Assembly: GCA_022711755.1 (NCBI GenBank)
Contig: JAKLEA010000011.1
Span: 1-64,000 of the forward strand
DNA from: Planctomycetota bacterium
GTDB taxonomy: Bacteria; Planctomycetota; Brocadiia; SM23-32; JAKLEA01
DNA length: 64,000 nucleotides
Direction of reading: 5' to 3'
Shown: piece by piece, positions 27,226 through 36,727 of the stretch
Position numbering within the stretch: the first letter of the stretch is position 1
Layout: every line of letters starts with the position of its first letter
The notes under the pieces: generated by a model
Told to the model about the DNA's origin: nothing
What the model saw: only the letters and a program-made list of their open reading frames with translations
The model's database searches: none
Translations under genes and position numbers: made by a program

Positions 27226-28641
27226 TCACTTCACCCCCAGCTCGCCCATCCTCCGCATCGCCCGCGCGACTTCATCCTCCATCCCCGGCGCAAGCGCGGA
27301 GGCAAGCCCGTATTCCCATGAACTGACCACCTCGTATCCACCTTCCGGCAGCATCCGCGTCGTGGGCAGATACAGGCCCTGCCCATCCGTGTAACCAAGC
27401 GGGAACGTCACGCCGCCGCCGTAGAACTCCTCGATGAACTTTCCCCACTCCCCTACGGCCTCGCCTTCGATGCCGACGATGCGAAGTCCTTCGCCGATCC
27501 TGACCCCGTGCGCGGTGAGCGTGAAGGACTTCGGCAGAGTCTCGCCACGGTCCATGCGGCGGATGATCTGTTCCGCCCACATCCTGCGGACGGAGTTCCC
27601 GTTCTTCTCGGCCTGGGCAATTTCCTCGTAGAAACGGCGTTCGGACGGCTCCTGAAGCGGCCAGCGCATCTCCACGGAAGCCGTCCTGAGCGACGGCACA
27701 ACGGGTTTCAGACTGCTCTTGATGACGGCGGCAACCTCCCCGGCGACCATCGCGCCAGCCTCCTCCATAAGCTCCCACGTCCCCGGTTGCCAGCGGTCAA
27801 CCCCGCCCCGACCTATCACCGAAGGTTTTGAGTCGCCGCCGCAGCCCTGAAGGAACATGGCGCATTCCGCGCCGATAAGCTTGTCAATCCCCCGGACCGC
27901 CGCGCCGCAGTATTCCGCCGAAATATCCCATCCGCTCATCATCGAGGGATGCGTCGAGACCGAGAACATGAGGCAGATCGGCTTCCCGTCAGCATCTTCG
28001 GCGAGGCAGACGGGGAGCCGGTCGTAGACGTATCCGTCCGGGTTGGGGCGGTTCTCGATTGCGCCGTCCGGCATTCTGCGGCGGCGGTTCATGGGCAGCT
28101 TTGTCCGGCCGACGCCGGCCTGGATTGTGGCGGGCCGGGCTGATTCCATCGCCTCCTTCGCGGCGCGGACAGTCGCTGCTTCAAGGTCGTTCAGATAGAG
28201 CCTGTCCGGGATTTCGTATCCTGCGGAGTACCATGTCCCGACCGACGGCCCGACGTGGTTATGGGAGGCGTTCATCAGGATTTGGCGCGGAAGGATATCG
28301 GCCATGCGCCCGATCGCGCCTTTGAAGCGGTCCGCCTCCTCGCGCCCGAGGAAGCAGAGATCGCAGGCCATTATGAGCGCCTTCTCGCCGTCCTGTTCAA
28401 GGTAAAGCGCGGCGATGTGAATGTCGTCGTGAACGCCCGCGCAGCCGCGCTCCATATCGCGTCCGCCGAAGCCCATCATCTTCGTCCCGACGGGGGGCGT
28501 TATGCTCACCCGGGTAAAACCTGCCTTCATTTCGCCGTCCTTTCCGTTATCGCTTTTTGGTTGTCCGGCGCGGGCCTGCGAAGCGCCGAGGACGGAACCA
28601 AGCGCAGCCGCCGAGGCCCCGAGAAATTCCCGTCTCTTCAT
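27226..28641 (-). CDS. exported neutral/alkaline ceramidase-like protein
   Basis: This 471-aa protein has a Tat-like signal (MKRREFLGASAAALGSVLG) and resembles the N-terminal domain of neutral ceramidases: AGFTRVSITPPVGTKMMGFGGR, then the metal-ligand segment NASHNHVGPSVG, FSVSTHPSMMSG and LQGCGGDSKPS. Full ceramidases are longer (~650-700 aa) and carry a C-terminal domain that is absent here; such short forms are common in planctomycete-like genomes and are of unknown specificity. ATG 28641 is used because the frame up to 28890 is unlike the family. It is followed after 126 bases by the transporter gene, and may head that operon. Confidence 0.85.
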   Translation of the reverse strand: MKRREFLGASAAALGSVLGASQARAGQPKSDNGKDGEMKAGFTRVSITPPVGTKMMGFGGRDMERGCAGVHDDIHIAALYLEQDGEKALIMACDLCFLGREEADRFKGAIGRMADILPRQILMNASHNHVGPSVGTWYSAGYEIPDRLYLNDLEAATVRAAKEAMESARPATIQAGVGRTKLPMNRRRRMPDGAIENRPNPDGYVYDRLPVCLAEDADGKPICLMFSVSTHPSMMSGWDISAEYCGAAVRGIDKLIGAECAMFLQGCGGDSKPSVIGRGGVDRWQPGTWELMEEAGAMVAGEVAAVIKSSLKPVVPSLRTASVEMRWPLQEPSERRFYEEIAQAEKNGNSVRRMWAEQIIRRMDRGETLPKSFTLTAHGVRIGEGLRIVGIEGEAVGEWGKFIEEFYGGGVTFPLGYTDGQGLYLPTTRMLPEGGYEVVSSWEYGLASALAPGMEDEVARAMRRMGELGVK

Positions 28642-28721
28642 GGCATGAACTCCGGGTGAAGACATCATGTTCACAAACGCGCCGCCAGCACGCGCGACGG
28701 ACGCACCAGTCTGACGGCGCG

Positions 28722-29555
28722 TCAAAGATACGCCATCAGAAAGATCAACGCAGTCGTGCAGGACAGCGCTATCAGGGGAACCATGAAGCATCCTACCGCA
28801 GCCCATCCGTTCGTGAAACCACACCGATGCTTCAAAAAGGGCGGAACGAAGACAACCAGCAGAAACAGCCTGACTGCGTTCGCCCCCCAATCGTAAAAGA
28901 CAATCTCATGCAGGCTACTGTAATTCCAGAGGAGCTGCAGCGACTGAAACGGCTGATATGCGGTACCGAAAACCCAAAAGCCCCTCCCAAGCCAGATATC
29001 CGTCCGTGTGGCGGCCATTGCCAGCGGCATCATCGCAAGGACGTACATTACGCCGCCGAGCCTTGCCCGGGGCGCCCAGTTGACGAAGCAGACTATTCGC
29101 AGGCAGACGTACAGGGTCAGTTGAACAACCAGCGCAATGATACTTATGCCGAGAGCAAGGCCGAAGACGTCGCCCACGTTTCTGAACGGCGGATCGTCCA
29201 CCCAGACCCGGATGAAATTCCACGGCCTCAGGGCGTAAAGGTTAATCCCGATAATCTGCCACATCAGCCAGAACGCGAATATGTGGCGGAGATTGCCCTT
29301 GCCGCGAATCGCCGCCCAGCAGTCCTTCGGCTTCGTCAGCAGAAGCCACGCCGACAAGAACGCCTTCCACGGTCTGGGGATTCGGTCGGCTTCAATGGGG
29401 AAACACTCGATCGCGGAGACGGCTTCATCCCGCCTGCCGCACTTCGGGCACCTGAGCGCGTCCGCAGGAATCGCCACCCCGCAGCCGGGACAGATTACCG
29501 CGCCGCGCCCGCCTTCCGGTTCCGCGTATTCGGTTTTGTCCGGCGCGACATCCAT
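28722..29555 (-). CDS. zinc-ribbon YIP1-family membrane protein
   Basis: This 277-aa protein starts with a zinc ribbon (ICPGCGVAIPADALRCPKCGRR, CxxC-CxxC at about residues 22-39). A helix beginning PWKAFLSAWLLLTKPKDCWAAIRGKGNL, typical of Yip1/DUF1282-like proteins, leads into about five hydrophobic segments. The role of bacterial members is not known. ATG 29555 has GGGGTGGAA upstream. It lies 29 bases downstream of umuC on the same strand. Confidence 0.75.
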   Translation of the reverse strand: MDVAPDKTEYAEPEGGRGAVICPGCGVAIPADALRCPKCGRRDEAVSAIECFPIEADRIPRPWKAFLSAWLLLTKPKDCWAAIRGKGNLRHIFAFWLMWQIIGINLYALRPWNFIRVWVDDPPFRNVGDVFGLALGISIIALVVQLTLYVCLRIVCFVNWAPRARLGGVMYVLAMMPLAMAATRTDIWLGRGFWVFGTAYQPFQSLQLLWNYSSLHEIVFYDWGANAVRLFLLVVFVPPFLKHRCGFTNGWAAVGCFMVPLIALSCTTALIFLMAYL

Positions 29556-29584
29556 TCGGATTCCACCCCAGTCGCATCGCCGCG

Positions 29585-30892
29585 CTACGCTCGTACCGTC
29601 ATTAACTCATCCCAGCTCGTCGTGTATCGCCGGGAGAGTTTGCCGAAGCGCGTCCGCCAGCCCTGCTCAATGCCCAGCGCGGCGAATTTGAGAGTGTCCG
29701 CGCCCATTGCCCCGTTCACGCGGTCCATGACCTGCATCAGCCGGCGCGAGTCCGGGCGCTGCGCCGGGATAAAAAGGCTGCCCTGTATACGGTCCTCCGG
29801 GACAAGCTCGATGAACATCACGCCGGCCTTGTAGTAGCGGAAGCCGTCACGGTAAATCCGCCTCAGGCATTCGCCGGCGCTCCTGAGCAGATCCCGCGTG
29901 TCATTCGTCGGCGCGGGGAGGCGCATGATTGAGGAATTGAAGTACTGCGGCTCTTCGCGGAACCGGTTGGTCATGATGAAAACCATGATTGCCCCGGCTG
30001 CCAGACGTTCCTTCCGAAGCTTCTCCGCCGCCTTTGACGCGAACGTCGCGACGGACTCCTCCATGTCGCGCAACGACTCGACCAGCCGCCCGAAGGAGCG
30101 CGAGGTGGAGATTGTCTTCGCGGGGTCTGCGCCGGTCTCGACGTCCAGGCAGGGGATTCCGCGAAGCTCGTGGACCGTGCGCAGGCCGACCACGCCCATG
30201 CGCTTCCTGACCCAGCGGTCGTCCGCGTCGCGCAGTTGGAGCGCGTTCTCAATGCCGCGCGCGCGCAGGAGCCTGTCATGGCTCCACCCGATCCCCCAGA
30301 CCTCGTCAACCGGCGTCATTTCCAGAGCGTGGTCAAGGTGCGGCGAATCAGCGAGGTTCAGGACTCCGCGCGCCCTTTGGGACCTCTTGGCGATATGGTT
30401 GCATATTTTGGCCAGTGTTTTGGTCCGCGCGACTCCGACCGTCACGGGCAGGCCTGTCCAGCGCTTCACCGTGTCGCGGATGCGCCGCCCGTATGCGTCA
30501 AGGTCGCCGCAGGGGACATGCGTCAGGTCCAGGAATGCCTCGTCAATGGAATAGATTTCCACGTCGGGGGTGAAGCGGCACAGCGTTTCCATGACGCGGC
30601 GGGACATGTCGGCGTATAGCGTGTAATTCGATGAGAAAACCTTCACGCTGTTTTCCTTGAGCATCCGCGCGATCTGGTGGACGGGGGCGCCCATTTTTAT
30701 GCCGAGCGCCTTGGCCTCGTTGGAGCGGGCGACGACACAACTGTCGTTGTTGGACAGGACGACGACGGGGACGCCTTCCAGCCACGGGGCAAAGGCGCGC
30801 TCGCAGGAGACGTAGAAGTTGTTGCAGTCCACAAGGGCGCAAACGCGCGAACGGGCGGAATGGTCAGGCCGTGTTTCACTCTGCACAGGCAT
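29585..30892 (-). CDS. umuC: Y-family DNA polymerase UmuC-like
   Basis: This 435-aa translesion polymerase contains [15 protein letters not shown] (first catalytic aspartate), [22 protein letters not shown], the palm motif [10 protein letters not shown], helix-hairpin-helix-like [12 protein letters not shown], and the little-finger region with [11 protein letters not shown]. The ending [29 protein letters not shown] is characteristic of UmuC rather than DinB. No umuD or lexA-like gene lies beside it, and no CTGT-N8-ACAG box was found in the ~170 bases upstream, so how it is controlled here is unclear. Confidence 0.95.
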   Translation of the reverse strand: MPVQSETRPDHSARSRVCALVDCNNFYVSCERAFAPWLEGVPVVVLSNNDSCVVARSNEAKALGIKMGAPVHQIARMLKENSVKVFSSNYTLYADMSRRVMETLCRFTPDVEIYSIDEAFLDLTHVPCGDLDAYGRRIRDTVKRWTGLPVTVGVARTKTLAKICNHIAKRSQRARGVLNLADSPHLDHALEMTPVDEVWGIGWSHDRLLRARGIENALQLRDADDRWVRKRMGVVGLRTVHELRGIPCLDVETGADPAKTISTSRSFGRLVESLRDMEESVATFASKAAEKLRKERLAAGAIMVFIMTNRFREEPQYFNSSIMRLPAPTNDTRDLLRSAGECLRRIYRDGFRYYKAGVMFIELVPEDRIQGSLFIPAQRPDSRRLMQVMDRVNGAMGADTLKFAALGIEQGWRTRFGKLSRRYTTSWDELMTVRA

Positions 30893-31061
30893 ATCATTCT
30901 TCTACACCGAAATCAGGCCGATGACAAGCAGGACGGTCATGTTATAATGATCCGAAGCGAAGAATGGGCGGAAGGCGGGTCCGCGAGCCGGCCGGTGTTC
31001 CATCCAGAAACAACAGCCATCTCTGCGCCGCATTATCGCTATGCCATAATTGCTTTCCGTT

Positions 31062-32546
31062 TCACTCCTGCTTCCTGCCCCGTCTCGCCTCAATCTCCGC
31101 GTTCAGCGCCTTCATGGCCGCGTCCATGCTCTTTCCGAAAACCGGTCCCGGGGACAGCGCCATATCAGGCGTGCGCGGAGCCATTGCCAGACGCGCCGCC
31201 GCCTTCGCCGTCTCCTTCCATACCGCGTCAAGCGGGCATGCTGCCGACGCCATCGCCGCCGTCAGCGCCGCGCCGCTCCCCTCGCCTTTCTGATCGCCGC
31301 GCAGAACGCCTTTTCTCTCCTCCGTCCACGTCCGCTCGATCTCAGCCCCGTCAATCAGCGCGTAAGCAACCGCCTTCGACACGGTGTGGACGTATTCCAT
31401 CGTCTCATTGCCGTCCGGGTCAACGTTCTTCACCGATTCGAAAATAATCTTGCTCATTAGTTCCGCGACGTAGCGCTCGATGCAATCCTGAAGGTTTGCC
31501 CGGGCGTCGCCTGCCGCGCGTTTCGCCGCTTCTTCCGCGTTGACCTTTCCGCCCATCGGGCATGACCCGATGGCGCGGAGCGCTTTTGCCGCCGGTTTCT
31601 CCCCGGCTTGTTGCTTAACGCCGCCGCCGGTTTCCGCCGAAGTCCGCCCGGCGCGCGGCTTCAGCGGGTGGATGATGCGCGCCGGCCCAGCGCCCTTGCC
31701 CGTCTCGTCAAAGGCGACGGCGCTGACTTCCGATCCGTCCTTCGTCACGCGAACCTTCACGTACCCCCGGAACGGAACCCCCATTGGCGCGAAGGCCGCC
31801 TTGATCCCCGCGACGCCCGCGCAGGTCATCGGCACAGCCCCGAACTCGGCCCAGTCGAGAATATGAACGTGGCCAAGAAATACCTGCTCAACCCCGCGCT
31901 CTTCGCACAGTCGCAAAAATTCCCGCGATCCGCCGTGAAAGGCGTTCACCCACCAGTCGCCCGCGTGCGGCGGCATGTGCGTGAAGATCATCGCCCGCTT
32001 GTCCGTCCGCAGCTTTTCATCAAGCCATGCAAGTTGCGCCGTTGACATCCAGCGCCGGGACGTGTCCATAACGATAATACGGACCGGACCGTAATCGAAT
32101 GAGTAGTCCTCCGCGCCGAGATGCTTGTGGAAGCGATCGCGCGATCCGGCGTGGCAGTCATGGTTTCCCATGACCGTGAAGCACGGTATGCCGGAGTTAC
32201 GGATCGCGGAAACATAGGCTTTGAAGGCTTCGTCGGAGTTTTCCATACCGGCGAAAAGGTCGCCTATCTGAACGGCGAAGGCGGGCTTGTCCGCTTTCGA
32301 CTGCTCCATGATTTTCGACATCACGTCGAAAACGCCGTGAACGTCGCCCAGGACGATGAAGTTGAATTCCTCAGGCTGCCCGGAGGCGGCCAGCGCGGCC
32401 ATTTGCTCGTCGTCCAGCGGTTTTTCCTGCGCCAGAACAGCATTCTGCAATCCGAACACGGAGACCACGACGAGGAAGAAGAAGAACGTCAATGGCATAG
32501 TCAACCGTAGGGCGGGCACTCCGTACCAGCGAAGAATCTTATTCAC
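31062..32546 (-). CDS. exported metallophosphoesterase with C-terminal LPP20-like domain
   Basis: This 494-aa protein has a signal anchor (MPLTFFFFLVVVSVFGLQNAVLA). A calcineurin-type phosphoesterase follows: VLGDVHG, QIGDLF, MGNHDCHAG, FTHMPPHAG and LGHVHILD give all metal ligands. After about residue 330 a different region begins (EEAAKRAAGDARANLQDCIERYVAEL ... VSKAVAYALIDGAEIERTW), resembling LPP20/SPOR-type lipoprotein domains. GTG 32546 is taken as start because GGAGG lies five bases before it and overlaps the end of the preceding gene; the longer frame to 32663 would delete that coupling. The fusion of a phosphoesterase to such a domain is unusual. Confidence 0.82.
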   Translation of the reverse strand: MNKILRWYGVPALRLTMPLTFFFFLVVVSVFGLQNAVLAQEKPLDDEQMAALAASGQPEEFNFIVLGDVHGVFDVMSKIMEQSKADKPAFAVQIGDLFAGMENSDEAFKAYVSAIRNSGIPCFTVMGNHDCHAGSRDRFHKHLGAEDYSFDYGPVRIIVMDTSRRWMSTAQLAWLDEKLRTDKRAMIFTHMPPHAGDWWVNAFHGGSREFLRLCEERGVEQVFLGHVHILDWAEFGAVPMTCAGVAGIKAAFAPMGVPFRGYVKVRVTKDGSEVSAVAFDETGKGAGPARIIHPLKPRAGRTSAETGGGVKQQAGEKPAAKALRAIGSCPMGGKVNAEEAAKRAAGDARANLQDCIERYVAELMSKIIFESVKNVDPDGNETMEYVHTVSKAVAYALIDGAEIERTWTEERKGVLRGDQKGEGSGAALTAAMASAACPLDAVWKETAKAAARLAMAPRTPDMALSPGPVFGKSMDAAMKALNAEIEARRGRKQE

Positions 32547-33396
32547 GCGCGCCTCCTCCCTTGACAGGTTTTGTGCTCTTTGAGCCGTCCCTGGCGGCGC
32601 CGCCCTTTGACGTCCCGCCCGGAGCGTCTGCCTCCCCCGCCGAAGCGACTGCGTAATTCTCAAACTGAAAACCGAACGGCTGAGTCGTCGTCTCGCCGTA
32701 TTCGGAAAGCATCGGCAATACGCTAATCAGCCGTACGGCCTTGTATTTCTTCCCGCCGATTTCAAAGTCGTTATATTTCACCGTAACGCTGAGTATGCCA
32801 TGAAGACTTGTGTAGAGCCGCGCCCGATGGATCAGGCTGTCAGATCCTATCCAGAGCTTCAACCTGAGCAGATGTCCAATGGCCGAAGCCGGCAGGTAGG
32901 TGTCCCGGAAATCCAGAACATCGAAGGTCTCATCCCCCTCCTTGACTTTTGTCAGCTCAACGGATCCGGCCTTGCGGGAAAGGCGTTTCAGCCGCGCAGA
33001 CATTGCCCTCGGATTGGCCGAACCGACGACGGTATTGATGAATGCCGGCGCGCTTCCGGCCTTCGAACCTTCGTACTCGCCCCCGGCGGGCATAAGCCCC
33101 TGCCCCGCCCCGCCCATGAAGGAGGGCATCTTCATTTCGATGCCGGTCTTCTCCCCCGGCCCCAGCGACAGCTTCACGATCGGGCGCAGCGACTTCGGAA
33201 CGCCGTTCTTTTTCAGGTAATTCTCAAGCAGGGATATCCGCGCCTCGCATGCGCATTCCATCGGCAACAGGTCGTCAAGCCTGCGGCAGAGCGCGTTAAT
33301 GGTTTGCCCTGCATCGTCCGCCGGCGCAGCGCGCAGCAGAATGAACGTAAAAAGCGCCGTCGCCTGGGCAAATGCCCGTATCATCCTTTGCCGCAT
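32539..33396 (-). CDS. exported LolA-like/unknown protein
   Basis: This 285-aa protein has a signal peptide (RAFAQATALFTFILLRAAPA). Its body reads as a series of beta strands with FDVLDFRDTYL, RLKLWIGSDSLIHRARLYT and SVTVKYNDFEIGGKKYKAVRLIS, a pattern seen in outer-membrane lipoprotein-sorting (LolA/LolB-fold) relatives. The C-terminal tail is low-complexity Gly/Ser/Lys. ATG 33396 follows GGGGAGGACGCG; an ATG at 33417 is less well placed. Its stop overlaps the GTG of the following phosphoesterase gene by eight bases, so the two are translationally coupled. Function is uncertain. Confidence 0.7.
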   Translation of the reverse strand: MRQRMIRAFAQATALFTFILLRAAPADDAGQTINALCRRLDDLLPMECACEARISLLENYLKKNGVPKSLRPIVKLSLGPGEKTGIEMKMPSFMGGAGQGLMPAGGEYEGSKAGSAPAFINTVVGSANPRAMSARLKRLSRKAGSVELTKVKEGDETFDVLDFRDTYLPASAIGHLLRLKLWIGSDSLIHRARLYTSLHGILSVTVKYNDFEIGGKKYKAVRLISVLPMLSEYGETTTQPFGFQFENYAVASAGEADAPGGTSKGGAARDGSKSTKPVKGGGARE

Positions 33397-33506
33397 CGCG
33401 TCCTCCCCGTCTCTCACACTGGATTGCGGGCTAAAACCCCAATTAAATCATTATAATTCTATTTCAGCCCATCCAGGCATGTCAATTCAAACGACGCGCG
33501 CGATTC

Positions 33507-33535
33507 TTGACACCCCCCCGGCAAGCTAATAGTAT
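33507..33535 (+). promoter_or_regulatory. putative nqr operon promoter
   Basis: A perfect TTGACA (33507-33512) and TAGTAT (33530-33535, four of six consensus bases) are separated by 17 bases, 60 bases before the nqrB ATG. Spacing and orientation suit a sigma70-type promoter. Confidence 0.6.
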
Positions 33536-33595
33536 GGCCGCAGCCAGCAGGTTTGTCCGGTTCGTGATTTTCGGCGATTATCGCCTCGGTGGGAC

Positions 33596-34696
33596 ATGGT
33601 TGATATCCCCATCAGGAAGGGCGTCAAGAAACGCGGGTTCTTCGCCAGGCAGCCGATCATGGCGAAGGTCCTCGCGGCGCTTGTTCCATGCCAGTTGGGG
33701 GCGGTCTACTTCTTCGGCTGGCGCTGCATGGCCCTACTGGCCTGGGTGACGTTCGCCGGCGTGATGGTCGAATGGCTGACCTCCAGCAAGCGCGGGGATT
33801 CGGTTTCCACGGCCTGCCTCGTGACGTGCGCGCTGTTCTCCCTGTCGCTTCCCGCCGAAATCCCGCTCTGGATGGCAACTGTCGGCATTGTGTTCGCGAT
33901 CCTGTTCGGCAAGGAGGCGTTCGGGGGATTCGGGCGCAACGTCTTCAATCCCGCCGTGACCGGGCGGGCGTTCATCTACGTGGCCTTTCCTGAGGAGATG
34001 ACGGGCAGCTTTTCGCCCGCGTTCCGCGGCTTCCCCGGCGGGTTCGCAAAGTGGTCCATGGGAGCGATGAGCAAGGCTCCGGAATGGCTTGCCCAAGCCG
34101 ACGTGACGAAGGGTATTGACGCGCTGACGCAGGCCACGCCGATGGTCGCCCGGCGCGATTTCGGCTACTCGACTTCGCTTATTGACCTCTTCACGGGGCA
34201 GATCGGCGGCGTGTTCGAATATGCGGGGAACAAGAGCGTTCTTGCCGCCGGAAGCGTCGGGGAGGTCAGCGCGCTGCTCATCCTGATCGGCGGCATCTAC
34301 CTGCTGGGGACCAGGACGGCAAACTGGCGCATTGTCGTTTCGGTCCTGTTAGGCGCTGTTCTGTGCAATCTCGGCATGGGCGCGGCGCTTGGGCCGAAGG
34401 TCGTCCCACCCGTTCCATTCACGCTGCTTTCCGGCGCGTTGCTCTACGGAGCGTTTTTCATGGCGACCGATCCGGTCTCCGCGCCCAGGAACAAGAAATC
34501 AATGGTTGTCTACGGGCTTCTGATAGGGGCCTTGATCGTCTTTTTCCGCGCGAAGTCCATCTTCGCCGGGGGCGTCGCCTTCGCGATACTGATCGGGAAC
34601 ATGATCGCGCCCTCGCTGGACATGGCGATGAAGGCACTGGAGGCGCGGAAAAAATCCGCGCCGAAACCGGAGTTGAGGGATAAGCCGGCGGGCTGA
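33596..34696 (+). CDS. nqrB: Na+-translocating NADH:quinone reductase subunit B (NqrB/RnfD family)
   Basis: This 366-aa membrane subunit of the NADH:quinone oxidoreductase carries flavin and forms part of the ion path. It has about ten hydrophobic segments and the family motif GFGRNVFNPAVTGRAFIYVAFP. A Thr181 lies in LTQATPMVA, where covalent FMN is attached in relatives (SGAT-type motif, here TQAT). It is shorter than typical NqrB (~410 aa), closer to RnfD, but the presence of nqrF in the operon assigns it to Nqr. ATG 33596 follows GGTGGG. It is the first gene of nqrBCDEF. No nqrA precedes it. Confidence 0.88.
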   Translation: MVDIPIRKGVKKRGFFARQPIMAKVLAALVPCQLGAVYFFGWRCMALLAWVTFAGVMVEWLTSSKRGDSVSTACLVTCALFSLSLPAEIPLWMATVGIVFAILFGKEAFGGFGRNVFNPAVTGRAFIYVAFPEEMTGSFSPAFRGFPGGFAKWSMGAMSKAPEWLAQADVTKGIDALTQATPMVARRDFGYSTSLIDLFTGQIGGVFEYAGNKSVLAAGSVGEVSALLILIGGIYLLGTRTANWRIVVSVLLGAVLCNLGMGAALGPKVVPPVPFTLLSGALLYGAFFMATDPVSAPRNKKSMVVYGLLIGALIVFFRAKSIFAGGVAFAILIGNMIAPSLDMAMKALEARKKSAPKPELRDKPAG

Positions 34697-34702
34697 CGAG
34701 CG

Positions 34703-35437
34703 ATGGCAGGAAAGACAAGGGACATCAATTCGCCGGGATTCGCGCTGGCGTTCATCGGAGCGCTGGCGGTCATTCTTGCGGCAGCGGTGAGCGTCATACA
34801 GGTAACGACCGTGAAAGTCGTCGCCGGCAACGAGTCCCTGCGTCGCAGCGCCGTCCTGGTCGAGCTTTTCGATCTGGCCGGCGGGCAGGCGTTCGATCGC
34901 AAGGACGCCCCTGCGATTGTCGAGAAGCACACCGACCAGACAATGACAATCGCCGATCCGAAAACGGGCCGGAAATTCCCGCTAGTGACGGCCTACAGGG
35001 AGCCGAGGCGCTCCGACGGCGGATTCAATCCGGAGAGCCTCATCGGTTACGCCTTCGAATTTGACGGATTGGGATTCTGGGCGCCGATCCGCGGGATGCT
35101 CGCCGTCAGTCCGAAGGCGGATTCCGTCATCGGCATTGCCTTTACGGATCAGAAAGAGACGCCGGGGCTGGGCGGGCGCATCGAGGAGAAATGGTTCCGG
35201 GAAAAGTTCGCCGGACTTTCGATTTTCGTCGAGCCGAAGGCGCCCAAGCTCATCAACATAAGCCTCCAGGAACCGCCGTCAGGGACGCACATGGTCAATC
35301 GCCACGTTGACGCGATCTCCGGGGCGACGCAGACCTGCATGGCGCTGGACAGGCTGCTCAACGAGAACCTGGAATCATTCCAGCGGGCATTCGGCAACCG
35401 GGCCGCCCCGCAGCCACAGGCGGAAAAGCATGACTGA
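34703..35437 (+). CDS. nqrC: Na+-translocating NADH:quinone reductase subunit C
   Basis: This 244-aa subunit has one N-terminal membrane anchor (ALAFIGALAVILAAAVSVIQV) and a periplasmic FMN-binding domain. The covalent FMN site is DAISGATQT, with Thr209 as the expected attachment residue. VGYxF-like sequence GYAFEFDGLGFWAPIRGML and DQKETPGLGGRI are also family features. It lies six bases after nqrB and overlaps nqrD by eight bases. Confidence 0.94.
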   Translation: MAGKTRDINSPGFALAFIGALAVILAAAVSVIQVTTVKVVAGNESLRRSAVLVELFDLAGGQAFDRKDAPAIVEKHTDQTMTIADPKTGRKFPLVTAYREPRRSDGGFNPESLIGYAFEFDGLGFWAPIRGMLAVSPKADSVIGIAFTDQKETPGLGGRIEEKWFREKFAGLSIFVEPKAPKLINISLQEPPSGTHMVNRHVDAISGATQTCMALDRLLNENLESFQRAFGNRAAPQPQAEKHD

Positions 35438-36098
35438 GGAAACGACGACAACGCCGCAAGCGGTCGCAAAACCGAAGAAACCGGCTGGAACGCTGCGGCG
35501 CGGCATCCTAGACGAGAATCCGATCTTCCGCCAGGTCCTCGGAATCTGCTCGACCCTTGCGGTGACGAACCTCCTCTTCAACACGCTGCTGATGTGCGCG
35601 GGGCTGATCTGGGCGACGGCGCTCACCAATCTGACCGTTTCTCTTTTGCGGAATTACATGCCGCGCCGCGTGAGGATGATTGCCGAGGTACTTATCGCCG
35701 CATGCTTCGTGATGATGGTTGACACGGCGATCCGCGCGCTCTTCCCGGACGCGCACAAGATCATCGGCCCTTACGTCGGCCTGATCATCACAAACTGCAT
35801 AATCATGGGCCGCGCCGAGGCTTTCGCCATGCAGAATCCCCCCCTCCCGTCGCTGGTTGACGGAATCGCAAACGGAGTCGGCTACTCTCTCGTGCTGATA
35901 GCGATAGCGTGCTTCCGGGAGACGCTGGGTTTCGGGACCGTGCTGGGATATCCGCTTCCGCTGCGCGACATGTGGTGGCATCAGTGGGTCATCATGATCA
36001 TGCCGCCGGGCGCGTTCTTCACTCTGGCGGGAGCGGTCTGGATCGCCCGTCATTATACCGGCGACGGGGCGCAGAAACCCGGGGAGGCAAAGCCATGA
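35430..36098 (+). CDS. nqrD: Na+-translocating NADH:quinone reductase subunit D
   Basis: This 222-aa polytopic subunit has LDENPIFRQVLGICSTLAVT at its start and IIGPYVGLIITNCIIMGRAEAFA in the middle, the conserved NqrD/RnfE stretch with a cysteine thought to help hold an iron centre at the membrane interface. FRETLGFGTVLG follows. ATG 35430 lies within the end of nqrC; the open frame upstream to 35307 is the nqrC shadow. Its stop overlaps the nqrE start in ATGA. Confidence 0.94.
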   Translation: MTEETTTTPQAVAKPKKPAGTLRRGILDENPIFRQVLGICSTLAVTNLLFNTLLMCAGLIWATALTNLTVSLLRNYMPRRVRMIAEVLIAACFVMMVDTAIRALFPDAHKIIGPYVGLIITNCIIMGRAEAFAMQNPPLPSLVDGIANGVGYSLVLIAIACFRETLGFGTVLGYPLPLRDMWWHQWVIMIMPPGAFFTLAGAVWIARHYTGDGAQKPGEAKP

Positions 36099-36727
36099 CC
36101 CACGATCCCGGATTCCTTACGACCATGCTGCTCATCCTCGTCTCCGCCGCGGTGACGGACAACATCCTGCTGACGCGCTTTCTGGGAATGTGCTCATTCA
36201 TCGCCATATCGCGCGAGGTGAAGACCAGCGTCGGGTTGGGAGTCGCCGTATGCTTCACGACAACCTGCACGGCGGGTTTGAACAGTCTGCTTTATCACTA
36301 CGCGCTTCTTCCTTTGAGCCGCATGGTTCCGCCCGGGTATGACCATGCGATCCTGAGCCTTCAGTTGCTCCTTTTTATCGTAGTCATCGCGGGTTTCGTG
36401 CAGATTGTCGAGATGATCGTCGAACGCTACTCGCCGAAACTGTACTTCGCGCTCGGCATATACCTGCCGCTCATCACCGTCAACTGCGCGATACTCGGCG
36501 TGTGCCTGTTCATGGTCAACAAGGGCTACGGCGTCCTGCAGAGCGTCGCCTTCGGATTCGGCAGCGGTCTGGGCTGGCTGATGGCGATAGTCCTGATGGC
36601 TGGGATTCAGGACAAGGTGCAGCATTCGCGCGTTCCCGCCGCGCTGCGCGGGCCGGGCATCACGTTAATCGTGTCCGGGATCATGGCGCTTGCCTTCATG
36701 GGTTTCACCGGGATCATCAGGATATGA
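36095..36727 (+). CDS. nqrE: Na+-translocating NADH:quinone reductase subunit E
   Basis: This 210-aa polytopic subunit pairs with NqrD. It shows TDNILLTRFLGMCSFIAIS near the N-terminus and YLPLITVNCAILGVCLFMV later, the NqrE/RnfA hallmarks, each with the cysteine proposed to bind the membrane iron centre. About six membrane segments span the protein. Start and stop are coupled to nqrD and nqrF by ATGA overlaps. Confidence 0.94.
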   Translation: MTHDPGFLTTMLLILVSAAVTDNILLTRFLGMCSFIAISREVKTSVGLGVAVCFTTTCTAGLNSLLYHYALLPLSRMVPPGYDHAILSLQLLLFIVVIAGFVQIVEMIVERYSPKLYFALGIYLPLITVNCAILGVCLFMVNKGYGVLQSVAFGFGSGLGWLMAIVLMAGIQDKVQHSRVPAALRGPGITLIVSGIMALAFMGFTGIIRI

